Of a DNA stretch of 64,000 nucleotides, positions 18,206 through 28,157 are shown in pieces; the stretch's first letter is position 1; every line of letters begins with the position of its first letter. The position numbers and the translations under genes were made by a program. This DNA is from Betaproteobacteria bacterium (GTDB lineage Bacteria > Pseudomonadota > Gammaproteobacteria > Burkholderiales > Casimicrobiaceae), in the NCBI GenBank assembly GCA_013298145.1, contig JAAFJO010000002.1:186001-250000 (forward strand). The letters run 5' to 3'. Under the pieces are notes generated by a model that was not told the origin of the DNA, did not search any database, and was given only the letters and a program-made list of their open reading frames with translations.

Positions 18206-20662
18206 ATGACTACTTTGCGTTTCGCCATTTTGCGTGGCTTGTACGGTACTTCTTACGCCACGGCCGTGGCCTCCATGATGTTGATTTCGCACAGTGCGCA
18301 AGCACAAGCGCAGGCGCAGCCGCAACCCGCTGCCGCAGGGGCCACGAGCGAATCACGCGCGCCTACGGTCGTTGAGCAAGTCAATGTAGTGGGTACACGT
18401 CGGCTCAATGCGTCTGCGACCGATACCGTTGCGCCGGTCGATGTGATCCCGCTCGTTAAGGCGTCTGAAACCGGCGGGAATTTTGATCTAGCGCAAACAC
18501 TTGCCAACATTTCTCCCTCGTTTAACTCGACGCGCCAAACGGGCGCGGATGGCGCCGACTTAGTCGATAGCGCCGCGCTTCGGGGCCTGGGTTCAGATCA
18601 AACGCTCGTGTTGCTCAATGGGAAGCGCCGCCATTCAAGCGCGTTGGTGAACCTCTTTGGCGCACGCAATCGTGGCAACACAGGCACTGACTTCAATACG
18701 ATTCCGGCGCTCGCTGTCGATACGGTCACGGTGCTTCGCGATGGTGCCGCTGCGCAATACGGCTCCGACGCAATTGCAGGTGTGATCGACGTGACGTTGA
18801 AGAAGCGCAAAGGCTGCGAAGCCGTGCTCTCTTACGGGCAATACACAGAAGGCGATGGCAAAAATTACCTCGGCAGCGCCTACTGTGGGTTCGGTTTGGC
18901 GAACGGTGGCGTCGTGGCTTTGACAGGTGAATACCTGGACCGCGGCCGCTCCAACCGTGCGGAGCCTGGAAATCCGCGAACGATTGGCGATAGCGCTATC
19001 AAAAACGGGACCTTTTTCCTCAACGGCGAAATGCCTACGGTGCCAACCGGCAAACTCTACTTCACGTTGGGACTGCAAACGCGCGATGCCTCCTCTGGCG
19101 CGTTCGCGCGCTCGGGCGTCACCGAGGACCCCGCTGATAGCGATATTCCAGTGCGCAATTCGCTCGCGATGTACCCGAAGGGATTCGTGCCCTTCATCAA
19201 TGGTGATATCGCTGACCGCAGCGCAATTGTTGGCCACAAGATGCAGTGGGGTGAATGGAATATCGATCTTTCGCAGACCTATGGCTTCAACGATTTTCGC
19301 TACAACATCAGCAATACATTGAACGCATCAATCGCTAACCGCGACCTTGTGAGCGGTGGGCGCGGCATCAGCCCTACACGCTTCGATGCGGGCGGTTTTT
19401 CGTTCCAGCAGGCGACCAGCAACGTTGATGTTTCGCGCTTCTTTCCCGCACTCATGGGTGGGACAAACGTTGCGTTCGGTGCGGAATATCGCAATGAGCG
19501 CTACAAAATTTTTGCGGGAGAGCCGGGCTCGTACATCGACGCCGATGGCCCCGGCTTCGGTGGCAATGCCGGTAGCCAAGGGTTCCCAGGATTCCAGCCG
19601 GTGGATGCGACGAACAAGCGGCGTAACAGCGTGGCTGGTTACATCGACCTTGAAGTCGATGTGAGTCAGGCACTCAAATTCCAGACAGCGGTACGGGGAG
19701 AGCATTACAGTGACTTCGGCTCTACTGTTGACGGAAAAGTTGGGATGAGCCTCAAGGTAAGTAATCAACTCCTGTTGCGTGGCTCGGCGAGCACGGGCTT
19801 CCGCGCGCCTTCGCTGCAACAAGCACATTTCTCATCGACGTTTACCGACTTTATTAGCGGTGAGCCGCTCGATGTTGTGCTAGCCCCAAACGGAAGCGCG
19901 GTAGCTAGCGCGGCGGGTATCCCCAAGCTTAAAGAGGAGAAGTCAACGAGCCTGACGTTTGGTGCAACGTTTGCCCCTTCCAAGGCGCTATCGATCACGG
20001 CTGATCTCTACAACATTGACATCAAGGATCGCATCGTTTTATCCGGCCGCTTCAATGCGGATAACTTTGAAGCGCTCGCGCCGACGCTGCGTGCACTTGG
20101 CGTCGGAGAGGCACAATTTTTTGTCAACTCTGTGAAAACACGTACTACCGGCATCGATTTCACCGCTGCGCATCGAGCCGAGTTCGGCGCCGCCAAGCTC
20201 AATACGTTCCTGGGCTACAACTACAGTAAGACCGAAGTTAAGAAAATCAACACGCCGCCAGCGCTCGTTGGTAAAGAAGATGTTTTGCTTTCGGAGCGGG
20301 AGCGGCTGTTTATCGAACAAGGTGGTCCGCGTACCAAAGCCACACTCACGTTTGATTACAGCGTGGGCCAATGGGGGAGCGAGCTGAAGTTCATCCACTA
20401 CGGTAAGCAAGTGCTGGGCACGTTCAGCGGCACTGCAGGCGGGGTGCCAAACCAAATCTATCGCCCCAAGACATCGGCGGATTTGTCTTTGAGTTACGCG
20501 CTCGATAAGAAAACCAAACTTACGGTTGGCGGCACAAATATCTTCAACGTGAAGCCCACATCGCAAGATGCCAACGAAACTGACAACGGCTTTAAGTATG
20601 AAAGCGTTCAGTTCGGACTCAACGGCGCAGCGTTCTTCGCAAAGATTTATAAGTCGTTCTAG
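18206..20662 (+). CDS. TonB-dependent outer-membrane receptor
   Basis: An 818-residue receptor. I chose ATG 18206 (GGGGA upstream) over the TTG at 18188. A signal peptide is followed by an unusual Ala/Gln-rich run (QAQAQAQPQPAAAGA). The plug domain shows VEQVNVVGTRRLNASATDT, ALRGLGSDQTLVLLNGKRR, VDTVTVLRDGAAAQYGSDAI and the IAGVIDVTLKK end. The barrel carries a late GGTNIFN motif and ends in Phe, as outer-membrane barrels do. It has no N-terminal sigma-regulator signalling domain. The substrate is unknown and no dedicated transporter is adjacent. Short-repeat copies lie on both sides. Confidence 0.93.
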   Translation: MTTLRFAILRGLYGTSYATAVASMMLISHSAQAQAQAQPQPAAAGATSESRAPTVVEQVNVVGTRRLNASATDTVAPVDVIPLVKASETGGNFDLAQTLANISPSFNSTRQTGADGADLVDSAALRGLGSDQTLVLLNGKRRHSSALVNLFGARNRGNTGTDFNTIPALAVDTVTVLRDGAAAQYGSDAIAGVIDVTLKKRKGCEAVLSYGQYTEGDGKNYLGSAYCGFGLANGGVVALTGEYLDRGRSNRAEPGNPRTIGDSAIKNGTFFLNGEMPTVPTGKLYFTLGLQTRDASSGAFARSGVTEDPADSDIPVRNSLAMYPKGFVPFINGDIADRSAIVGHKMQWGEWNIDLSQTYGFNDFRYNISNTLNASIANRDLVSGGRGISPTRFDAGGFSFQQATSNVDVSRFFPALMGGTNVAFGAEYRNERYKIFAGEPGSYIDADGPGFGGNAGSQGFPGFQPVDATNKRRNSVAGYIDLEVDVSQALKFQTAVRGEHYSDFGSTVDGKVGMSLKVSNQLLLRGSASTGFRAPSLQQAHFSSTFTDFISGEPLDVVLAPNGSAVASAAGIPKLKEEKSTSLTFGATFAPSKALSITADLYNIDIKDRIVLSGRFNADNFEALAPTLRALGVGEAQFFVNSVKTRTTGIDFTAAHRAEFGAAKLNTFLGYNYSKTEVKKINTPPALVGKEDVLLSERERLFIEQGGPRTKATLTFDYSVGQWGSELKFIHYGKQVLGTFSGTAGGVPNQIYRPKTSADLSLSYALDKKTKLTVGGTNIFNVKPTSQDANETDNGFKYESVQFGLNGAAFFAKIYKSF

Positions 20663-20673
20663 CCGCGGTATCC

Positions 20674-20780
20674 AGGGAGACGCTGAAAAAGTCGCTCGCG
20701 TCCGTCGGATCGGGGGACCTGGGCTTCCAGCCCATCCCATTTCGCCGCGCGCTGAATCGCGGTGATTTATTCAGCATTTC
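20674..20780. repeat. Short interspersed repeat with inverted ends, copy 3
   Basis: A shorter, 107-bp copy that lacks the central hairpin. The left end AGGGAGACGCTGAAAAAGTC (20674-20693) mirrors the right end GATTTATTCAGCATTTC (20764-20780). It shares the internal string CTCGCGTCCGTC with copy 2 in the same orientation. It sits 11 bp after the TonB receptor stop. Confidence 0.6.
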
Positions 20781-21112
20781 GCGATGATCCGTGTACGCGC
20801 TTAACGCTCGGGCAGAGGCGGACCGAGTGGAACTCTCTGTATCGGTTAAATGTGTAAGTTCTTGAACTTGACTGAGCCCATGCGCGAGGTAACGAAGGCC
20901 CGTGGGGCGACGAAAAAACGCTCCAAGGCACCGAGGCCTATGCGCATCTGCGAAAACAGCTCAAGCATTGTGACAGGGCATCAAACAATGCTACTAAGCG
21001 GCAGCGGTAGCGGTAGCAGTAACTTTTTTTGCACGCCGTTGCCGTATGACTTGCAGGGAGGGGTTAGCCTTTGGGCGATCCAGTGAGCCTGGCGCCTTGG
21101 TGACAGGCTGCA
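20781..21112. other. Intergenic region with a short GC-rich tandem run
   Basis: About 330 bp before the terminator at 21113. It contains a short imperfect run of AGCGGT/AGCAGT units at about 21000-21021. A 78-codon frame from 20850 has no plausible protein text. Because a + strand terminator follows without a gene, an untranslated RNA is conceivable, but nothing in the sequence identifies one. Confidence 0.35.
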
Positions 21113-21137
21113 CTCCCGCGCGGGAGCTCTATTTTTT
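21113..21137 (+). terminator. Rho-independent-type terminator
   Basis: The perfect palindrome CTCCCGCGCGGGAG (21113-21126) is followed by CTCTATTTTTT, giving a GC stem and a T-run on the + strand. It is 450 bp after the TonB receptor stop and before the convergent GGDEF-EAL gene. Confidence 0.6.
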
Positions 21138-21169
21138 GCGAGATACCGCGCAAGGCCGAAGCACCCAAG

Positions 21170-23521
21170 TTAACTGACGGCCAGCAGTTGTTTGCGCATC
21201 ACTGTGCGCTCTTTTTCCCATGATTCGAGGAACGCGGGTACCTCCGGCCCGGGCATCGGGTGCGCAAAATAAAAGCCCTGCGATTCAAAGCAACCGCGTG
21301 CTCGTAATGCGTCTAGTTGAACTTTTGTTTCGACTCCTTCTGCGGTAGTTCGCAGCTTGAGCGCAGTCGCTAGTTGCACGATTGCACGCACGATGGCTGA
21401 GGCTTCACCTTGCACGTCATCGAGCAGGCCCGCTGTGAACGCGCCGTCGATCTTCAGTCGATCAATCGGGAAGTTTCGCAGGTAGGCGAGCGAAGAGTAC
21501 CCCGTGCCGAAATCATCAAGCGCAATACGAAGCCCTTTGGCGCGTAGTGCCGCCAGTGTTTCGCGCGCATGGACACTATCTTCGACGAGGCTCGACTCGG
21601 TGATTTCCAGCTCCAATCGCGTGGGATCCAAGTTGGATTCGGTGAGTGCAGTCTCTACAGTTTCAAACAGTGTTCGACTTGCGAACTGTACGGCGGAGAA
21701 ATTTACGGCAACAAACAACGGTGCGGGCCACTGTGCACAGTCGGCACAAGCCTTCAACAGCACCCATCGCCCCATTGGGATGATGAGTCCAGTTTCCTCT
21801 GCGAGCGGGATGAACTCTAGCGGGCTCAAAAGCGTAGTGCCGTTACGCCGCCAGCGAACGAGCGCCTCGAAACCAATTACGTCCATGCTGCGTGTATCGA
21901 TCTGTGGCTGGTAGTACACCTCGAACGATTGCTCGTTGACGGCGCAGACGAGAGCGGCTTGCAACTCAGCGCGCCTCGACGCGCGCTCGTCAAGGATACG
22001 GTCATACACGCTTACGCGGCCACGCCCTGCGTCTTTCGCAGCATAGAGCGCGGCGTCGGCGGATTTCATCAGCGAGTCAACCGTGTGGCCGTTCTCCGGT
22101 GCCCGTGCAATGCCTATGCTCGCCCGAATTTCGATGACATGGTTGCGAAGCTCAAAGGGCTCGCCGATCGCAGTGAGCAAGGCTTCTCCGCGTACAAGCG
22201 GAGAAGCCGCTTGGCGATCCCATCGAGAGATCAGCGCATACTCGTCGCCGCCGAGCCGAAACAACGCTTCGTCGTCCTGGATCGTGTGGAGCAGCTTTTC
22301 GGCGACTGCTTTGAGTACTTCGTCTCCCACGGCATGCCCAAGACGATCATTGATCCCCTTAAAGTTATCCAGGTCAACGATATAGAGATCAATACATTGG
22401 GTTGGACGAAGTGCGCTGAGCATTTCGCCTAACAACGCGTGGAAACGACGGCGGTTCGCGAGCCCAGTCAGTGCATCGAAGTTCGCGAGTTGCGTCATCT
22501 CGATTTCGCGACGTCGGGCATCGGTTACGTCAGAGCCCACGCCACGCCATCCGGTGTGTTGGCCATCAGCGTCAAAGAGTGGCTTAGCAGATAGGGCCCA
22601 CCAGCGTACCGAAGGGCCGACCATGACAGGCACTACTTGATCGCGAAATGCACGTCGTGAGGCAAGACGGAGTTGAAGGAAATCATGCGCCTCAGCCGCG
22701 TCTCGCGATGGGTCGGGGAAGCTATTCCTTAGTAAATTCACCAACGAAAGCCCTTCGAGTGCGTGCCGCTCTTGGCCGAAGGCCTCAACTAACCTCACCG
22801 ATACATGACGCAGGTGTCCCGCTTGGTCAGTATCCCAAAGCCAGTCGCGTGCGGAGCCTTCAAAGTCTTTCAACAAAAGATCGACAACTTCGCGCTGCCG
22901 AGCGTTGTGCGACTCCGCTCGAATACCCACGAGGTAGTTCATTGAGGCACGTCTGCTCACGGCCACTACGATTACGCAATAGCACGCAAGTAATGCGAGC
23001 GTAAGGTCAAAAATCGGCTGGTTTGCGCGTATCAGCGCGATTCCAGCGAGCGCCCCCGTTGCAAGTGTCCATCCTACGGCGGCGCTAAGTACGGGCGAGA
23101 GGACAAATCCGCCCGTGCCGATCAGCGCAGCGACGATCGCCACGATAACCAGTTGGGTATTCGCCGGTTGCTGGTGAAACAACAAAGCGACTGGGAGCAG
23201 AAGTAGCAAGCCCAACAGGACGGAGCGAATTGCAACCCAAGCGATATCAACAGGGGAGATGTAAGTGAGTGGGCTTCGTTTGAAGTAGGCGTGAGTGAGC
23301 GATGCGATTTCCACACATGCGATACCAAGCACGGACGCCAATATCCATGCACGCCATTCTGAATCTTGGAAAAAGACGAAGCCCAGCAGCGAAAGCCCGC
23401 CGATTGCCGGCACGGTCACTGGGAGGTGGATGAGATACCCACGGTACTGACGACGGCGAACACCTGCCGCGACGGTTTCATCGTCGCTTTCTTCAAAACC
23501 GATGTCGGCCGCGTCGTCCAA
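21170..23521 (-). CDS. Membrane-bound PAS-GGDEF-EAL protein
   Basis: A 783-residue c-di-GMP signalling protein. Residues 25-205 contain about six hydrophobic helices (a membrane sensor). Residues about 215-340 look like a PAS domain (DWLWDTDQAGHLRHVS, then WRGVGSDVTDARRRE). The GGDEF domain has FDALTGLANRRRF, DLDNFKGIND and LGGDEYA (GGDEY, close to consensus). The EAL domain has EALVRW, ELEITESS, LDDFGTGYSSL, a KIDGAF variant of the KIDRSF motif, and AEGVET. Both domains keep most catalytic residues, so it may make or degrade c-di-GMP. It is divergent from typA. Confidence 0.93.
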   Translation of the reverse strand: MDDAADIGFEESDDETVAAGVRRRQYRGYLIHLPVTVPAIGGLSLLGFVFFQDSEWRAWILASVLGIACVEIASLTHAYFKRSPLTYISPVDIAWVAIRSVLLGLLLLLPVALLFHQQPANTQLVIVAIVAALIGTGGFVLSPVLSAAVGWTLATGALAGIALIRANQPIFDLTLALLACYCVIVVAVSRRASMNYLVGIRAESHNARQREVVDLLLKDFEGSARDWLWDTDQAGHLRHVSVRLVEAFGQERHALEGLSLVNLLRNSFPDPSRDAAEAHDFLQLRLASRRAFRDQVVPVMVGPSVRWWALSAKPLFDADGQHTGWRGVGSDVTDARRREIEMTQLANFDALTGLANRRRFHALLGEMLSALRPTQCIDLYIVDLDNFKGINDRLGHAVGDEVLKAVAEKLLHTIQDDEALFRLGGDEYALISRWDRQAASPLVRGEALLTAIGEPFELRNHVIEIRASIGIARAPENGHTVDSLMKSADAALYAAKDAGRGRVSVYDRILDERASRRAELQAALVCAVNEQSFEVYYQPQIDTRSMDVIGFEALVRWRRNGTTLLSPLEFIPLAEETGLIIPMGRWVLLKACADCAQWPAPLFVAVNFSAVQFASRTLFETVETALTESNLDPTRLELEITESSLVEDSVHARETLAALRAKGLRIALDDFGTGYSSLAYLRNFPIDRLKIDGAFTAGLLDDVQGEASAIVRAIVQLATALKLRTTAEGVETKVQLDALRARGCFESQGFYFAHPMPGPEVPAFLESWEKERTVMRKQLLAVS

Positions 23522-23763
23522 CCTCAGCCCCCCGAGACGCCCTGCTAGCTTTCGCGCGCTCTTCGTGTCCAGAACTGGACGGTGATGCGCTTTCGCCTAA
23601 GCCATATGAGCTTTAAACCCCGTCTCTAGATTACCCATCGCAGGTTCGAGCGTCAACTCAAATAATGGAATCGGCGCGGGGACGCTAAAATTGGTGAACT
23701 TCGTCCATTTCGGGCACGTCGCGCCACTCTTCTTGCGGGCGCATCCTACACGTGTCATCACAT

Positions 23764-25605
23764 ATGCAAACCAATCCACAGCGGGCGCTGCGCAATATCG
23801 CCATCATTGCGCACGTCGACCACGGAAAAACAACGCTCGTTGACTGCCTATTGAAGCAGTCGGGGACATTCGCCGCTCACGAGCAAGTGGGCGAGCGAGT
23901 CATGGACTCGAACGACATCGAGAAAGAGCGTGGGATCACCATTCTCGCGAAAAACTGCGCTGTGTCGTACAAAGGAACGCGGATCAACATCGTCGACACC
24001 CCTGGCCACGCCGATTTCGGCGGCGAGGTTGAGCGCGTGCTCTCGATGGTGGACAGCGCGCTCTTATTGGTGGATGCGGTTGAAGGCCCGATGCCGCAAA
24101 CGCGGTTCGTGACTAAGAAAGCGCTTGCGCTGGGTCACAAAATCATCGTGGTGGTCAACAAGGTTGACCGCCCCGGCGCGCGACCCGATTGGGTGGTTAA
24201 CCAAACGTTTGAGCTCTTCGACAAGCTCGGGGCCACGGAAGAGCAGCTCGACTTTCCTGTGATCTATGCCAGCGGTCTCAACGGTTGGGCGACGCTTAAC
24301 CAGGGCGAAGTTGGCGAAAACATGGATCCGCTTTTTGAGACGGTTTTGGCCAAAGTGCCAGTGCCTAAGCTCGATGTGGATGCACCGCTACAACTTCAAA
24401 TTTCCGCGCTCGACTACAACAATTACGTCGGTCGCATTGGCATCGGTCGGATTCATCGCGGCACCATCAAGCCGAACGCTCAGTATGCGTTGCGCTATGG
24501 CGATGAAGACAAGGGCGTGGCGAAAGTCAATTCGGTGCTTACTTTCAAAGGCCTCGAACGGCTGGAGGCCGAAAGCGCCTCTGCGGGCGACATCGTTGCC
24601 ATCACCGGCATCCCCGATATCGGAATCGGCTTTACGATTTGTGACCGCGAGAAAGCAGAAGGACTCGTCCCGATTGCGGTTGACGAGCCCACGCTCACGA
24701 TGAGCTTTTGCGTAAATACCTCGCCTCAAGCGGGACGGGAAGGCAAGTTCGTCACTTCTCGACAAATTCGCGATCGCTTACAGCGCGAGCTTTTGTCTAA
24801 CGTTGCGCTCAAAGTTGAAGACACTGAAGACGCGGATATCTTTCGCGTTTCCGGCCGTGGCGAGCTGCATTTAACGATCCTCGTTGAAAACATGCGCCGC
24901 GAAGGCTATGAGCTTGCTGTGGGCAAGCCTCAGGTGCTATTTCGCATGATTGATGGCGAGCAGTGCGAGCCAATGGAAAACTTGACCGTAGACGTTGAAG
25001 AAGGTCATCAAGGCGGCGTCATGCAGGCCTTGGGTGAGCGTAGGGCTGAATTGCTCAACATGGAAAACGATGGCCGTGGCCGCGCGCGACTCGATTACCG
25101 CTGCCCAGCGCGCGGGTTGATCGGTTTTCAGAACGAATTCATGAACCTTACGCGTGGCACTGGCCTCATTAGCCACGTATTCGATGGCTATGCGCCGCAT
25201 CGCGGCGATATTCCAGGGCGTCGCAATGGCGTACTAATTTCTCAAGACGATGGAAATGCGGTTGGATATTCTCTGTTCTCCTTGCAAGAACGCGGAAGGC
25301 TGTTTGTTTCCCCGGGCGACATCATTTACGAAGGCATGCTGGTAGGCATTCACAGTCGCGATAACGACCTCGTGGTCAATCCGATCAAAGAGAAAAAGCT
25401 CACTAACGTGCGCTCGTCCGGCAAAGACGAGAATATTCTGCTCACGCCGCCCGTGAAGCTCACGCTCGAATACGCCGTCGAATTCATCGAAGACGATGAG
25501 CTGGTGGAAGTCACGCCGAAGTCGATTCGCCTGCGCAAACGCTTCTTAAAAGAGCACGAGCGGAAATCCGCGATGCGAAAGGCTGAAGCCGCCGCCACTG
25601 CGTAG
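23764..25605 (+). CDS. typA: Ribosome-associated GTPase TypA/BipA
   Basis: A translational GTPase that binds ribosomes and supports 50S assembly and stress or low-temperature growth. It has 613 residues. G motifs: [10 protein letters not shown] (G1), RGITILAKN (G2), [14 protein letters not shown] (G3) and [10 protein letters not shown] (G4). The C-terminal BipA-specific region ([17 protein letters not shown]) is present. ATG 23764 gives a typical N-terminus; GTG 23752 is an in-frame alternative four codons earlier. Neither has a strong Shine-Dalgarno sequence. Confidence 0.97.
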   Translation: MQTNPQRALRNIAIIAHVDHGKTTLVDCLLKQSGTFAAHEQVGERVMDSNDIEKERGITILAKNCAVSYKGTRINIVDTPGHADFGGEVERVLSMVDSALLLVDAVEGPMPQTRFVTKKALALGHKIIVVVNKVDRPGARPDWVVNQTFELFDKLGATEEQLDFPVIYASGLNGWATLNQGEVGENMDPLFETVLAKVPVPKLDVDAPLQLQISALDYNNYVGRIGIGRIHRGTIKPNAQYALRYGDEDKGVAKVNSVLTFKGLERLEAESASAGDIVAITGIPDIGIGFTICDREKAEGLVPIAVDEPTLTMSFCVNTSPQAGREGKFVTSRQIRDRLQRELLSNVALKVEDTEDADIFRVSGRGELHLTILVENMRREGYELAVGKPQVLFRMIDGEQCEPMENLTVDVEEGHQGGVMQALGERRAELLNMENDGRGRARLDYRCPARGLIGFQNEFMNLTRGTGLISHVFDGYAPHRGDIPGRRNGVLISQDDGNAVGYSLFSLQERGRLFVSPGDIIYEGMLVGIHSRDNDLVVNPIKEKKLTNVRSSGKDENILLTPPVKLTLEYAVEFIEDDELVEVTPKSIRLRKRFLKEHERKSAMRKAEAAATA

Positions 25606-25800
25606 GCTTTCTGAGGCGGACCGCTCCGTGCGATCCGTTCCCCAAGACCGTTATGCCCCACCCACCGCCGTTTTTCGGGCGGATAGTGCATTTCGCCTGG
25701 CGCGCTGAGTGCTTTTCCGCTACGCTCGCAAAAAAATGTCGGCGCTAAAGCGGCACACTCGTTGCTGCTGAGCCGAAAGCCGTGTGGGGCGGCAACTGTC

Positions 25801-27624
25801 ATGACCAACAAGAACCGCGCGCATGCCGAGCTAACGTCGGCTGAGCGAAGCATTAACGCCGCCGCCCAGCATCGGCGGCTTCGCGAGCAGGAAGACGAGT
25901 CCGAAGCTGACTCCACCCGCCCGTTGCTTGCTGCGGCAAACGACGACGACACCGAACCACTCGCACCCGCTCAATCGCGTGCGGATTCGTTCTGGCTAGA
26001 CGTCCTTGATCGCGCTGGCGCGACTACGCTGCTTCTGAATGAAGCCGGTGTCGTGTTGTTTGAAAGCGCGAATTGGGGCGCGATGACCTCTAAGCCCAAT
26101 AGCGACAGCAGCGTCGGCCGCTCGTTCTTGGAGCTCATTCACACCGTCAACGCAAGCGGTGTGCAGGATGCATTTCGACGGATGGCCGCCGGCGTGCTGC
26201 GCCGCGCCTGCTTTGACTTTACGATTCCGCATAGCGAGCAGCCCTCGCGCACCTTCTCTGCAGTTGCGGTGAATGCGCTGAGCGACGCAAATCTCAACAC
26301 GATCATTGTCACGGTGCATGAAATTACGGATCGCAAGTTGCTTGAAGAAACCTTGCGGCACAACGCCAATCACGATCCGCTCACCGGGCTTGCGAATCGG
26401 CGGGCTGTGATGCGAACGGTGGCAACCTGGGTTTTGGAGGCGCAAAGTTCAGCCGCTTCACCGGCGGTGCTTCTGCTCGATCTTGATGGATTCAAAGGCG
26501 TCAACGACGCCTATGGTCATGCGGTGGGCGACGCGCTGCTCGTGGAAATTGCAACGCGGCTTCGTAACCTCGATCCGGCTAACTTGGGCGTGGCGCGATT
26601 TGGCGGTGATGAGCTTGTGGTGTTCGCGCGGTTCACCGATGTCGAGCGCGATGCGCCCCGTATCGCGCTGCGCGTGCTTGATGAAGTTCGAAGGCCAGTC
26701 CTTGCAGACGGGCATTGGATCTACCCAAGCGCAAGTGTAGGGATTGCAGCATTTCCGCAAGGCGGTGCAACAGCGGAGGAGCTGATTCGAAACGCGGATA
26801 TCGCACTCCATCAGGCGAAGGCGGCCAGTCGCGGCGCCATTCGATGGTTCAGCCCGCGCGAGGCGACGTACCAACGGGAGCAAATGGCGCTTCGTACTGA
26901 GCTCACCAACGCCCTCCCGAATGGGCAGCTCCGGGTGTACTTTCAGCCGATTGTTGCGGTGAATACCGGATTGGTTCATTCGCATGAAGCGCTACTGCGT
27001 TGGCAGCACAGCGAGCGGGGTCTGTTGACGGCGTCGCTTTTTATCGACGCCGTTCAAGCGAGTGGTTTGACCGACGCGATTACCCAGTGGGTGTTGCATG
27101 AATCGTTCACCCAAGCGAAATCAAACATTGTTTTGGGCATGCGACCGATCGCAGTCAACGTCTCGCCACGCTCGCTTCGGCGCGGGAATTTTGCGCGACG
27201 GCTGTTAACTTCGCTCACCGCAGCAGCGATTGAGCCTAGCCGCATTGAGCTTGAAATTACTGAAGAAGATTTCGTGCGCGCCGTTGATGAGGCACCAAGC
27301 AACATCACCGCGCTTCACAGCGCTGGCGTGCGAATCATCATCGATGATTTCGGTAAAGGGTTCTCCAATTTCGGCTATCTCACGCGCTTTCCAGTGTATG
27401 CAATCAAAATTGACCGCGAATACGTTTCGCAGATTGGCCACAACGAGCGAACCGAAACGCTAATCGGTGCGTTGGTTCGAATGGCTGAAGAGCTCGGCAT
27501 TCAAGCGATCGGGGAAGGTGTCGAGACGAAGGAGCAGGCGGATTTTTTGCTGCACCAGGGCTGTGTACTGCAGCAGGGATTCCTGCACGGTCGGCCGCGC
27601 CCTGCGATTTACGGCGCGGATTAA
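25801..27624 (+). CDS. PAS-GGDEF-EAL protein (GGDEL variant)
   Basis: A 607-residue cytoplasmic c-di-GMP protein without membrane helices. I chose ATG 25801 over TTG 25762. A polar linker precedes a PAS-like domain (TTLLLNEAGVVLFESANWGA, later IIVTVHEITDRKLLEE). The GGDEF domain has HDPLTGLANRRAV, DLDGFKGVNDAYGHAVGD and FGGDELVVF, so the last signature residue is Leu instead of Phe. The EAL domain has HEALLRW, ELEITEEDF, IDDFGKGFSNFGYL (Lys and Asn where Thr and Ser are usual), KIDREYV and GEGVET. Phosphodiesterase activity is likely; cyclase activity is less certain. Confidence 0.92.
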   Translation: MTNKNRAHAELTSAERSINAAAQHRRLREQEDESEADSTRPLLAAANDDDTEPLAPAQSRADSFWLDVLDRAGATTLLLNEAGVVLFESANWGAMTSKPNSDSSVGRSFLELIHTVNASGVQDAFRRMAAGVLRRACFDFTIPHSEQPSRTFSAVAVNALSDANLNTIIVTVHEITDRKLLEETLRHNANHDPLTGLANRRAVMRTVATWVLEAQSSAASPAVLLLDLDGFKGVNDAYGHAVGDALLVEIATRLRNLDPANLGVARFGGDELVVFARFTDVERDAPRIALRVLDEVRRPVLADGHWIYPSASVGIAAFPQGGATAEELIRNADIALHQAKAASRGAIRWFSPREATYQREQMALRTELTNALPNGQLRVYFQPIVAVNTGLVHSHEALLRWQHSERGLLTASLFIDAVQASGLTDAITQWVLHESFTQAKSNIVLGMRPIAVNVSPRSLRRGNFARRLLTSLTAAAIEPSRIELEITEEDFVRAVDEAPSNITALHSAGVRIIIDDFGKGFSNFGYLTRFPVYAIKIDREYVSQIGHNERTETLIGALVRMAEELGIQAIGEGVETKEQADFLLHQGCVLQQGFLHGRPRPAIYGAD

Positions 27625-27665
27625 CAGAGTTGAACTTTTCGAGCTGCTCGATCATCTCATCGCGT

Positions 27666-28070
27666 ATGCTGATTCGTTGGAAACGCGCCTGCACCTATTT
27701 GATCGCGGCCATTTGGTTGCCGCTGTCGATGGTCTCGCACGCGCACATGACAGCGATGCTCGTGCAAAACATGGGCGGCGCAAACCATCCAGCGTTACCA
27801 GCAGCGCATGAAGTGGAAACTCCCGCGAATTGGGTCAGCGCAGATTTTTACGTCGTAGTTGATGCGGCGCTTTTTTGGGACGCAGTCGATCAGTATACGG
27901 ACGATTGCAAATGGAGCGCATCCTGCACAACCATCGCCACGGCGGTTACCGTGCCCGCTCGCCATTGGCAACCTAGAGCGCTCTCAGAATCTCCGCCCAT
28001 TAGCTCGGGTGGCCTCCATCGTTCCCTCTCGCTTAAGCCCGCCACGCCGCCGCCGCGCGACTCTCTGTAA
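27666..28070 (+). CDS. Small exported protein, first gene of MerTP-like cluster
   Basis: A 134-residue protein starting at ATG 27666 with a signal peptide (YLIAAIWLPLSMVSHA). The mature part has His residues near its start (HAHMTAML), a Cys pair DDCKWSASC and a Pro/Arg-rich tail (SLKPATPPPRDSL). Small exported proteins with such tails occur at the head of heavy-metal efflux loci, but I do not recognise a named family. It starts 41 bp after the GGDEF-EAL gene and 87 bp before the next gene. Confidence 0.65.
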   Translation: MLIRWKRACTYLIAAIWLPLSMVSHAHMTAMLVQNMGGANHPALPAAHEVETPANWVSADFYVVVDAALFWDAVDQYTDDCKWSASCTTIATAVTVPARHWQPRALSESPPISSGGLHRSLSLKPATPPPRDSL

Positions 28071-28157
28071 ACCGTTGGACGCGACTGCCAGCTCGCCCAT
28101 TTCATGGCGAGCGAGATGCTGTGTCGCGTGATCAATTCACGTTTTACAAGGATTACC

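Noticed and set aside
20850..21086. A 78-codon frame after the TonB receptor
   Set aside because: No ribosome-binding site, no coherent domain text, and it runs through a simple AGCGGT repeat.
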